Source: Colwellia sp. TT2012
GTDB taxonomy: Bacteria; Pseudomonadota; Gammaproteobacteria; Enterobacterales; Alteromonadaceae
Reading direction: 5' to 3'
DNA length: 64,000 nucleotides
NCBI RefSeq assembly: GCF_001440345.1
Contig: NZ_LJYX01000017.1
Coordinates: 682,001-746,000, forward strand
Shown here: positions 56,668 to 64,000 of the stretch, in pieces
How the letters are laid out: the number at the start of each line of letters is the position of its first letter
Position numbering within the stretch: the first letter of the stretch is position 1
Notes under the pieces: model-generated
Databases searched by the model: none
What the model was told of the DNA's origin: nothing
The model's input: the letters and a program-made list of their open reading frames with translations, nothing else
Position numbers and translations under genes: made by a program

Positions 56668-57879
56668 CTATTTATATTTTTTCATCACCAAGGTGGCATT
56701 AGTTCCACCGAAACCAAAGCTGTTTGACATAATGAGATTAAGTTCAACATCTCGTTTTTCAGTCACTATATCTAAGCCATGAGCTTTTTCATCTAAATTA
56801 TCAATATTGATTGATGGCGCGACAAAGCTATGCTCCATCATTAAAATTGAGTAAATAGCTTCGTGAACACCCGCAGCACCAAGAGCATGACCTGTCATGG
56901 CTTTAGTTGCACTAATTGCCGGTGAATCATCACCAAATAATTCTTGAATAGCGCCTAACTCTTTAACATCGCCAACAGGCGTTGAAGTGCCATGAGTATT
57001 TAAGTAATCAATTTTACCTTCCACACCTTGCATTGCTTGTTTCATACAACGCACTGCGCCTTCACCACTAGGTGCGACCATGTCATAGCCATCAGAAGTT
57101 GCACCATAACCAACAAGTTCAGCATAAATATGTGCGCCACGGGCAAGAGCATGTTCAAGTTCTTCAACAACAACCATACCGCCGCCACCAGAAATAACAA
57201 AACCGTCACGGTCAGCATCATAGGTACGAGATGCTAATTCAGGTGTGTCATTACGACCTGCTGATAATGCGCCCATACCATCAAACATCATCGCAAGAGA
57301 CCAATGAACTTCTTCACCACCACCCGCAAAAACAATATCTTGTTTGCCTAATTGGATTAATTCCATCGCGTTACCAATACAGTGAGCACTGGTTGCACAA
57401 GCTGAGCTAATTGAGTAGTTAACACCTTTAATTTTGAAGGGTGTGGCTAAACAAGCTGAAACAGTACTGCCCATAGTTTTAGGCACAGCATAAGGGCCAA
57501 CACGACGAATACCACGGGTACGCAGGGTGTCTGTTGAGGCAACAATATTCGCTGATGATGCTCCACCTGAACCGGCAACAATACCCGTACGCACATTGGA
57601 GATTTGTTCTTCAGTTAATTTGGCATCTTTAACCGCTTGTTCCATAGCAATATAAGCATAACCTGCCGCATCACCCATAAAACGTACCGCTTTACGGTCG
57701 ATATGCTCTTTAATCACTAGATCAGGCTTTCCCCAAACATTACTTTTCAAACCTTGCTCAGCAAAGCTATCCGAGTGAGTGATACCTGACTTACCAGCTT
57801 TTAATGAGGCCAATACTTCATCAATATTATTACCAATACTGGAGACAATACCTAAGCCTGTTATTACGACACGTTTCAT
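56668..57879 (-). CDS. fabB: 3-oxoacyl-ACP synthase I
   Basis: 403 residues. The Cys-His-His triad is visible in [31 protein letters not shown] and [14 protein letters not shown]. FabB elongates fatty acids and is essential for unsaturated fatty acid synthesis, which matters in a cold-adapted membrane. The upstream region carries FadR-like and FabR-like palindromes, the same dual control known in E. coli. Divergent from mnmC. Confidence 0.96.
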   Translation of the reverse strand: MKRVVITGLGIVSSIGNNIDEVLASLKAGKSGITHSDSFAEQGLKSNVWGKPDLVIKEHIDRKAVRFMGDAAGYAYIAMEQAVKDAKLTEEQISNVRTGIVAGSGGASSANIVASTDTLRTRGIRRVGPYAVPKTMGSTVSACLATPFKIKGVNYSISSACATSAHCIGNAMELIQLGKQDIVFAGGGEEVHWSLAMMFDGMGALSAGRNDTPELASRTYDADRDGFVISGGGGMVVVEELEHALARGAHIYAELVGYGATSDGYDMVAPSGEGAVRCMKQAMQGVEGKIDYLNTHGTSTPVGDVKELGAIQELFGDDSPAISATKAMTGHALGAAGVHEAIYSILMMEHSFVAPSINIDNLDEKAHGLDIVTEKRDVELNLIMSNSFGFGGTNATLVMKKYK

Positions 57880-57936
57880 TTAACTAACCATCTATAATTA
57901 TAAAATTTTGCGCTATTATACTCGTAATAGCCGTCG

Positions 57937-57953
57937 AACTGGTATTACTAGTT
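57937..57953. promoter_or_regulatory. FadR-like operator upstream of fabB
   Basis: AACTGGTATTACTAGTT is a 7-3-7 inverted repeat with one mismatch that resembles the FadR operator (AACTGGT arms). A minus-strand TATAAT lies at 57915-57920, placing the site around -37, the position from which FadR activates fabA and fabB in E. coli. Confidence 0.55.
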
Positions 57954-57972
57954 GCTCATGGCAACATAAACC

Positions 57973-57990
57973 AGCGTACACTTGTACACT
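57973..57990. promoter_or_regulatory. FabR-like operator upstream of fabB
   Basis: AGCGTACACTTGTACACT is an 8-2-8 palindrome with one mismatch, closely resembling the FabR (YijC) site described upstream of E. coli fabA and fabB. FabR represses unsaturated fatty acid synthesis genes. It lies 20 bp further upstream than the FadR-like site. Confidence 0.6.
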
Positions 57991-58136
57991 ATAATATAAT
58001 ATCCATTCTAATATATCTATGACATTTTAACTATCTGTTATTACTTTCTGATTAGAATCAATATGTCAGGTAAAATAGATAAGGTACTCTAAGCTAAATA
58101 TGTACTATTTTTATCACTTAAGCAAAAGAATTTTTC

Positions 58137-60203
58137 ATGAAAAAACCAGATAAAACATATAAAAGCAGTAAATTATCCTATCAAGAAGATGCGACTCCCT
58201 ATTGCCAGCGTTTTGATGCCTTTTATTTTGATAGTGAGTCAGCTTATCGGCAATGTGAGTCGATTTTCATTCAAAAAAATCAAATAAAACGTCGTTTACA
58301 AACGGCTAAGCAAACTTTTACTGTAGCTGAAATAGGCTTTGCTACTGGCTTAAATTTTTTATTAACCTTACAGGCGTACCAAAAAGCGCAACTACATTCA
58401 TCGAGCCCACTTGCTCCTTTGCATTTTATTAGTGTTGAGCAGTATCCACGCTCAAAAGAGCAACTTATCCAGGCTTTAGCTAAATTTCCGCAACTAGAGG
58501 AGCTGGCGTTAGCACTCACAAATAGTTACCCGGATTGCGCTGTTGAACAATTCCAGCCAGATTTTCAGGCAAGTTTTTTAAATGGCCAAGTGAGTTTAAC
58601 CCTGGTATTTGATGAGGCAGCCGAAGCTTTATCTTCACTAAAATGTGCCCCACAAGGGGTAGTCGATGCTTGGTATTTAGCTGAATTTTCTGCAAGAACA
58701 AATCCTTACCTGTACAGCAAAGCCCTAGTCAGCCAAATTGGCCGACTGGCAAAAGAGCAAGCAACACTTACCACTATGCCCCTAGCGGACTTTTCACCAA
58801 GACAGTTGCACGAAATAGGCTTTCGCTTTGAAAATCAAAGTGGTGTAGGTAAAAATAAAGCCATGTTTTACGCTGTCAGGCAAAGTAACCCCTTAACAAA
58901 TAAAGGTTATCAATTAAGACCACGTATTACCAAGCCTCAACATGTCAGTATTATCGGTGGCGGCATCGCTTCAGCCTGTGCGGCTTATGCACTAACTAAA
59001 CAAGGCATAAGAGTTACCTTGTATTGTAAAGATAGCGCTCTGGCCCAAGGCGCCTCTAGTAATGCTATTGCCGCTTTATACCCTTTACTGCACCAACAAG
59101 CCGATGATATCAGTTCTTTTTATCAGCAAGCCTTCTGGCGTGCTAAAGCGCTATACCATGAAATTACTGAGCAAGGTTTTTCCTTCCCCCATCAGTGGTG
59201 TGGTTTATTGGAAGTCTCTTATAAAGAAGCATTAACTAAAAGGCAACAAGCATTTGAACAGCTAAATACTTGGCCTAAAGAGCTTATCCATGGCGTCAAT
59301 GCCAAGCAGGCCAGCAAACTTGCCAATATAGACCTACCTTATGGCGGTCTGTTTATGCCAAGTGCTGGTTGGCTGTCACCTCAGCACTTAGTAAAACAAA
59401 TTTTTAATGCAGCTAAAGCAAGTAACCTTTTAGATATAGTGACCGATACCCATATCACCAAAATACGACAAGTTGCTAACGCTACTGCAGATGTAGGCAG
59501 CACTAAAGGGGAAAGTAACAGCTCATGGTGCTTATCGAGTAAGCAAGGGGAATTTAACGCCAGTGTTTTGGTCATATGTGGCGGCGCTGATGCCATTGAA
59601 ATTGAACAACTACAGGCGCTACCGCTGACCGCTACTCGTGGTCAAGTCACGAATATGGCAAGTAATAGTAAGATAAAGAAACTATCGACCGTTATTTGTC
59701 ATAAGGGCTATTTAACGCCCGAAAATAACGGTATCCACTGCATAGGCGCAACTTTTCAGAAAAATGATACCAATATCAACACCAATAAAGCTGACGATAG
59801 TTATAATCTAACGATGTTAGCTAAGTGTTTACCCGAGTTATCCGCATCCATTAATTGGCAAGAGCAAGATATTGCATCAAGTAAGGCAAGGTTACGCTGT
59901 ATGTCGCAAGACCACCTGCCCCTCGTTGGCGCAGTACCCAATATCAGCGAACATATAAAAGCTTACCCTCATTTAGCCAAGGATAAAAATTGGAAATATA
60001 GTCAAGCAGCGCCGTGTATAAGTAACCTTTATGTGTTACTTGGTTTAGGTGCCCGCGGTTTGTGCTCTGCTCCGTTAGCGGCAGATATTTTAACCGCAGA
60101 CTTATGTAATACCCCTTACCCTATGAATAACCAAATGTTATTTAACCTAAGCCCTAACCGATTTATCATCAGAGACATTATTAAAAGAAAAGTCTCGAAG
60201 TGA
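58137..60203 (+). CDS. mnmC: Bifunctional tRNA mnm5U methyltransferase / FAD-dependent oxidoreductase
   Basis: 688 residues. The N-terminal methyltransferase half (about 1-250) has the SAM motif [14 protein letters not shown] and [12 protein letters not shown]. The C-terminal half (from about 265) is a FAD-dependent oxidase with [17 protein letters not shown] and a closing [17 protein letters not shown]. It converts cmnm5(s2)U34 to mnm5(s2)U34 in tRNA wobble positions. It is divergent from fabB, with yfcL close by, as in E. coli. Confidence 0.96.
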   Translation: MKKPDKTYKSSKLSYQEDATPYCQRFDAFYFDSESAYRQCESIFIQKNQIKRRLQTAKQTFTVAEIGFATGLNFLLTLQAYQKAQLHSSSPLAPLHFISVEQYPRSKEQLIQALAKFPQLEELALALTNSYPDCAVEQFQPDFQASFLNGQVSLTLVFDEAAEALSSLKCAPQGVVDAWYLAEFSARTNPYLYSKALVSQIGRLAKEQATLTTMPLADFSPRQLHEIGFRFENQSGVGKNKAMFYAVRQSNPLTNKGYQLRPRITKPQHVSIIGGGIASACAAYALTKQGIRVTLYCKDSALAQGASSNAIAALYPLLHQQADDISSFYQQAFWRAKALYHEITEQGFSFPHQWCGLLEVSYKEALTKRQQAFEQLNTWPKELIHGVNAKQASKLANIDLPYGGLFMPSAGWLSPQHLVKQIFNAAKASNLLDIVTDTHITKIRQVANATADVGSTKGESNSSWCLSSKQGEFNASVLVICGGADAIEIEQLQALPLTATRGQVTNMASNSKIKKLSTVICHKGYLTPENNGIHCIGATFQKNDTNINTNKADDSYNLTMLAKCLPELSASINWQEQDIASSKARLRCMSQDHLPLVGAVPNISEHIKAYPHLAKDKNWKYSQAAPCISNLYVLLGLGARGLCSAPLAADILTADLCNTPYPMNNQMLFNLSPNRFIIRDIIKRKVSK

Positions 60204-60299
60204 AGTCGTCTATGCTGTAGCTAATATCCAGCTTAAAATTTCGCTTACCATGAGCCAAAACGCCAAGATAATAACCCGTGTTAGCAAGGTATTACAACC

Positions 60300-60500
60300 G
60301 TGGACTCTCGTCATTATACTGGGGGTTATTTTGCCATTCACCTTTGGCAATACACTCACTTATTGCAAAGCGAAACACTGACCCAAGTGAGTTTTAAAGA
60401 GCTGGCGCAATTTTATAGCACTAGAGCGAGTAAATCATCGGGCAACTTGTTAGAAATACTAGAAAAAACATCTCTAAAAAAGAATAACATCAATCACTAA
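60300..60500 (+). CDS. Possible small hypothetical protein, GTG start
   Basis: 66 codons from a GTG between mnmC and yfcL. The product has ordinary composition (FAIHLWQYTHLL, then VSFKELAQFYSTRASKSSGNLLEILEK) but no recognisable family. AAGG lies ten bases before the GTG, rather far. An overlapping frame from an ATG at 60250 encodes 43 residues with a hydrophobic stretch (WTLVIILGVILPFTFG). Either could be real, or both could be remnants. Confidence 0.3.
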   Translation: MDSRHYTGGYFAIHLWQYTHLLQSETLTQVSFKELAQFYSTRASKSSGNLLEILEKTSLKKNNINH

Positions 60501-60537
60501 CCCCTCATTTTAAATATAAAAGTGCGTAACGCTTGGA

Positions 60538-60858
60538 CTAAAGTGGAAATCGCTGTTGAACCTTCAGCCAAAAATTAGTCACTATAGCGTGATCTTGTGG
60601 CGACAATTCGGTTTTAGCTTGAGTTAATTTTTTGTCTACTCCTGCAACCAAAGCACTGGTAATAGCTTGGCTCTCATCACCAAACTCGGTAGCCACTAGG
60701 GAAAATAACCCGCGCAAGTAACCGCCCGAAAATAAGGTGTCACTGTCGGTATCATCTAGATCGAATAAACCATCTAAATACTGATAAAAATCGGCAATGG
60801 TCGTTAATTGCTCACTTGAATTGTTTGAATTGTTTGAATTGTTTGAATTGTTTGACAT
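60538..60858 (-). CDS. yfcL: YfcL family protein
   Basis: About 106 residues from the ATG of MSNNSNNSNN (an alternative GTG start lies three codons upstream). The body matches YfcL: FSGGYLRGLFSLVATE, then a C-terminal LSPQDHAIVTNFWLKVQ. Function unknown. The N-terminus is an Asn-Asn-Ser repeat encoded by a 9-bp microsatellite. It is the last gene of an epmC, ATP-NAD kinase-like, yfcL run and lies close to mnmC, as in E. coli. Confidence 0.8.
   Translation of the reverse strand: MSNNSNNSNNSNNSSEQLTTIADFYQYLDGLFDLDDTDSDTLFSGGYLRGLFSLVATEFGDESQAITSALVAGVDKKLTQAKTELSPQDHAIVTNFWLKVQQRFPL
60821..60856. repeat. 9-bp microsatellite at the start of yfcL
   Basis: Four tandem copies of TTGTTTGAA (the last ending in C) run up to the yfcL start codon and encode Asn-Asn-Ser repeats. 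The unit keeps frame, so slippage only changes N-terminal length. Confidence 0.88.
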
Positions 60859-60895
60859 GTAAATCACTTAAAAATTTGAAAAATAGGGTTTATTG

Positions 60896-62059
60896 TTACT
60901 GGGGACTTGCTAGTGGATAAAGTACTTGGTCTTTATAGCCTGTTGTTATTGTCATAAAGCCAGATAACTGCTGATCTAATTCGCTATCGCCGGTATCGCT
61001 AATCAAGGGTCTATTAGCCAAGGCCGCTAATTTAGTTTTAGTCGCGATAATAATAATATTATCACGGCCCCCAGGCTGCGCTAAAATAGTCCGAATAATA
61101 CGAGGGCTTAATTGCTGATTACCACGGCCAAAAACATGGCCTTGGCCACCAATTAAGGTAATAACCAACTTGCTGATACCTTGAAAATCTGTGATAGCTT
61201 GAAAGAGTTCAGTTTCAGTGACATCGGCGGCAGTAAGTGATTGTTCACTGACAATATCGACACCCAGTAAGGTGTTATCCAGACTCAACTCACTCATTAA
61301 GAAAGCAGTCGTTGAGCCAGAGCCAATGATAAATTGCCGGTTTTCATAATCAGCCATTTCTTCGATAACAGTGGCGGCAATATCTTGCAGCACAAATTCA
61401 TCACTTTCTTTACCGCCGGATTTAACCGCTTGGACATAGCGAAGTTCACAGGGAATTTTCATCTCACTATAGCGCTTGGCTTTGACTATACCTTGTCTAA
61501 ATAAATTTTCGTCTATATCCATAACATCACCGGTCGTTAAGGTAACTAATTCTTTGGTGACCATTAATTCAATAACGCGACCGGCAGCTTTAGGGGTAAT
61601 GGCATAAACACCCGAATGAATTTTGCAACCTGCTGGTATACCTAACACCGGCACTTGCTGATAATCATCATCACTGGTGACCACATTGGCAATATCTCGG
61701 GCGGTGCCATCACCACCAGCAAATAAAATAATATCTACGCCCTGCGCAAGTAATGCTTGTGCGGCTAACTTACTATCTTCACTTTGTGTGTGTTTATGTT
61801 TGGCTTGATAGAGCACCTCTACGTTAAAGCCTAGTTCACGGGCACAGTGCTCCCCCATAAGATCATTAGCGGTGTAGATGACAATCTCATCTTGATAAGG
61901 TAATAATATTTCAAGAGCCAATTTTGCTCTGGCATTAGCTTGCGGTTTTGCGCCAAGTGCTAACGCATGCATTACCATGCCATCACTGCCTTTTAGCGCA
62001 ACACTACCTCCTATACCGGCAATAGGGTTGATCACTAAACCTAGTTTAAAATGCTTCAC
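60896..62059 (-). CDS. ATP-NAD kinase family protein
   Basis: 387 residues. Starts LGLVINPIAGIGGSVALKGSDG and contains the kinase signature FAGGDGTARDIANV, then GIPAGCKIHSGVYA and IGSGSTTAFLMSEL. It belongs to the NAD kinase/diacylglycerol kinase superfamily, in the COG3199-like branch distinct from NadK. The true phosphate acceptor is unknown. A C-terminal extension (about 290-387) contains TPGGRDNI-type sequence (QPGGRDNIIIIATK). It lies between epmC and yfcL on the same strand. Confidence 0.82.
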   Translation of the reverse strand: MKHFKLGLVINPIAGIGGSVALKGSDGMVMHALALGAKPQANARAKLALEILLPYQDEIVIYTANDLMGEHCARELGFNVEVLYQAKHKHTQSEDSKLAAQALLAQGVDIILFAGGDGTARDIANVVTSDDDYQQVPVLGIPAGCKIHSGVYAITPKAAGRVIELMVTKELVTLTTGDVMDIDENLFRQGIVKAKRYSEMKIPCELRYVQAVKSGGKESDEFVLQDIAATVIEEMADYENRQFIIGSGSTTAFLMSELSLDNTLLGVDIVSEQSLTAADVTETELFQAITDFQGISKLVITLIGGQGHVFGRGNQQLSPRIIRTILAQPGGRDNIIIIATKTKLAALANRPLISDTGDSELDQQLSGFMTITTGYKDQVLYPLASPQ

Positions 62060-62106
62060 TGCATGTTCCTTTTTACTATTTTAGATACTGGTTTCGACAC
62101 TACTTT

Positions 62107-62640
62107 CTACCGGTAACTAAATTGCCCAGCGGTTAAAAGAGATTCGCTTTGATAAAAGTGCGTCAGTGCAGCAATAAACTGCTGTGCACGAGGCGGAAAG
62201 CCATGTTCAATAAAAACCAATACTTGTTGATGAACTTTAGCCTTAAAGGCATTCGTATCGCCAAGGTAACCATTAAGATTATCGGCAGAGGTATGGAATT
62301 TTTTTTGTGCGGCAACATTAAAGGCCCACTCAATAGCTTGTGGGATCACTTCAACCTGCTCAAATTTATTTTGTTGTTGTTCATTACGACCATCGGGGAT
62401 ATACCAATAGCCAAAATCTTCTAATAGACGCCTTTTCACCCCCGCATGGCACCAATGAGCAATCTCATGAAAAGCGCTAGCATAATAGCCATGGGCAAAG
62501 ATTATCTGATGGTAAGCACAGTTTTCATCAGCAGGTGCATACAAAGGTTCATCAGCACCTTTGATTAAGCGGGTATTATATTGCTGAAAAAAAACTTGCT
62601 CGAATAGAGCGATGAGATCTTGGTAATTGTGCTGCAGCAT
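62107..62640 (-). CDS. epmC: Elongation factor P hydroxylase EpmC
   Basis: 177 residues. The metal-binding motif FHEIAHWCHAG sits centrally, followed by LEDFGYWYIPDGRN and EVIPQAIEWAFNVAA, characteristic of YfcM/EpmC. It hydroxylates the beta-lysylated lysine of EF-P, the last step of that modification. The epmA, epmB and efp genes are not in the window. It lies about 47 bp before the ATP-NAD kinase-like gene on the same strand. Confidence 0.92.
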   Translation of the reverse strand: MLQHNYQDLIALFEQVFFQQYNTRLIKGADEPLYAPADENCAYHQIIFAHGYYASAFHEIAHWCHAGVKRRLLEDFGYWYIPDGRNEQQQNKFEQVEVIPQAIEWAFNVAAQKKFHTSADNLNGYLGDTNAFKAKVHQQVLVFIEHGFPPRAQQFIAALTHFYQSESLLTAGQFSYR

Positions 62641-62682
62641 GACGACGTTTATTTACTGAAATTATTACCGGCTATTGTAACG

Positions 62683-62711
62683 AAAAATGGCGATTATACC
62701 ATCGCCATTTT
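62683..62711 (-). terminator. Intrinsic terminator after nhaA
   Basis: Minus-strand stem AAAATGGCGAT-GGTATA-ATCGCCATTTT followed by TCG; the T run is short but the stem is perfect over 11 bp. It lies 30 bp past the nhaA stop codon. Confidence 0.75.
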
Positions 62712-62740
62712 AAATTATTTACCAGACTTGCTTAGCGATT

Positions 62741-63910
62741 TTATAACTTTTTCACCGCGCTCTTAATAACGAAGTAACCTAAGATGCCTGAAATAAGTGA
62801 GCCGATGACAATACCTAATCTGTCTTGGAAAATTGGCGAGTTAGCGCTTTGCTCAAAGGCCAATGAACCGATAAATAAGCTCATGGTAAAACCAACACCA
62901 CATAATAACGAGACACCGTACAATAACTTCCAGTTAACATTGCTTGGTAATTTGGCAAAACCTAATTTAATGGCAATAAAACAAAAACCAAAGACACCAA
63001 TTTGCTTACCAACCACTAAACCTAAAATAATACCCAGTGGTACCGGGGAAGTAATTTGCTCTAATCCAACACCTGCAAAACTGATACCCGCATTGGCAAA
63101 AGCAAAAATAGGCAAGACCACAAAAGCAATGGTGGTATGTAAGTTTTCCTCTAACGATTTAAGGGGTGACGGTTCATCACCCTTACCTTTCATTGGGATA
63201 AAAAAGGCTAACGCAACACCCGCTAAGGTTGCATGCACGCCCGATTTTAACACGGCGATCCACAAAATCACGCCGATAAATATATAAGGCGATGTACTGG
63301 TAATGTTATAACGATTCAGGGTAAATAAAAGCGTTAACATCGCTGCTGCTATCACTAAAGACAACATAGATAATTGCTCAGTATAAAACAGGGCAATGAT
63401 CACAATCGCACCTAAATCATCAAAAATAGCCAACGATGTTAAAAACACTTTTAACTGTAATGGTACTTTCGAGCCAATAATCGCTAAAATACCTAGAGCA
63501 AAAGCGATATCCGTAGCAGTTGGAATAGCCCAACCATTTATCGCATTCGGGTTATCATAGTTCAATGCCACATAACATAATGCGGGTATTGCCATACCAC
63601 CTAACGCGCCAACGGCAGGTAAAGTAATTTGTCCTGGCTGTGATAAACCCCCTTCTAAGAATTCACGTTTTAATTCCAAGCCGATAAGAAAGAAAAATAA
63701 CGCCATTAAACCATCATTAATCCAAAGTAATAAAGGTTTAGCAATTTCAAGTTTTCCTACGGAAACAACAACGGGTACATCAAGTAATAAAGCATACCAA
63801 TGAGCCCAGGGAGAGTTGGCTAAGATCATGGCAAAAACGGCAGCGAACATTAATATAATGCCGCTGGCAGATTCTTTTTTCAGAAATGTATCAATGGTAG
63901 AAATTGGCAT
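62741..63910 (-). CDS. nhaA: Na+/H+ antiporter NhaA
   Basis: 389 residues, about 12 transmembrane helices. The ion-binding aspartates are seen in PTATDIAFALGIL (Asp133 equivalent) and SLAIFDDLGAIVIIALFY (Asp163/164 equivalents). It exports sodium in exchange for protons, and is important for pH and salt tolerance in a marine bacterium. The frame is complete within the window; about 90 bp of upstream DNA remain before the window end. Confidence 0.96.
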   Translation of the reverse strand: MPISTIDTFLKKESASGIILMFAAVFAMILANSPWAHWYALLLDVPVVVSVGKLEIAKPLLLWINDGLMALFFFLIGLELKREFLEGGLSQPGQITLPAVGALGGMAIPALCYVALNYDNPNAINGWAIPTATDIAFALGILAIIGSKVPLQLKVFLTSLAIFDDLGAIVIIALFYTEQLSMLSLVIAAAMLTLLFTLNRYNITSTSPYIFIGVILWIAVLKSGVHATLAGVALAFFIPMKGKGDEPSPLKSLEENLHTTIAFVVLPIFAFANAGISFAGVGLEQITSPVPLGIILGLVVGKQIGVFGFCFIAIKLGFAKLPSNVNWKLLYGVSLLCGVGFTMSLFIGSLAFEQSANSPIFQDRLGIVIGSLISGILGYFVIKSAVKKL

Positions 63911-64000
63911 AGTTGTCCTTTTTTTGCTTATGCTATTTAGGAGGAAAAGATATCCATAGTATTATGTCATAATATGTCACAATGGCAGGTACTAGCAAAC

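Overview
The window looks like chromosome of a cold-adapted marine gammaproteobacterium of the Alteromonadales, most likely Colwellia or a close relative. This is inferred from low G+C, Alteromonadales-type synteny (tig-clpP-clpX-lon-hupB-ppiD; sap-psp-ycjXF-tyrR; pdxB-asd-fimV-truA-accD-folC-dedD-cvpA-purF; fabB/mnmC; cysS/ppiB-lpxH), a TonB-dependent receptor with sulfotransferase neighbours, and short inverted-repeat elements between genes. No phage, plasmid, IS transposase, CRISPR array or rRNA was seen.

Left part (1-9.3 kb). After about 1 kb of AT-rich non-coding DNA come two paralogous TPR-sulfotransferases and a large TonB-dependent receptor, all on the minus strand. An intrinsic terminator separates the receptor from the sulfotransferases. 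This is the least conventional locus in the window. It is followed by priC, a ComFB-family gene and the 4.5S SRP RNA (ffs) with its own promoter.

9.3-26.8 kb. A DUF3014 membrane protein is followed by an aromatic amino acid catabolic block (phhA, phhB, tyrR, fahA, maiA). Good TyrR-box candidates lie upstream of tyrR and phhA. Next are ycjX-ycjF, the phage-shock operon pspABC, its divergent sigma-54 activator pspF, and sapABCDF, which starts inside the end of pspF.

26.9-41.6 kb. This is the proteostasis block, on the minus strand: tig, clpP, clpX, lon, hupB, ppiD. Regulatory sites can be read directly: a sigma-32-type promoter for lon, sigma-70 promoters for tig and clpP, a perfect FNR-type palindrome before ppiD, and a 19-bp palindrome in the tig leader. 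A five-gene tRNA cluster (Pro-Arg-His-Pro-Pro) with a near-consensus promoter precedes folD, cysS, ppiB and lpxH.

41.7-64 kb. Housekeeping genes: miaE, an orphan small gene, a Yip1 protein, purF-cvpA-dedD-folC-accD-truA, a repeat-rich fimV, asd, pdxB, fabB (with FadR- and FabR-like operators), mnmC, yfcL, an ATP-NAD kinase-like gene, epmC and nhaA. Most of the window is ordinary core genome. The points of interest are regulatory palindromes, intra-operon terminators, tRNA-Pro triplication, MITE-like elements, simple-sequence repeats inside genes and the receptor/sulfotransferase locus.
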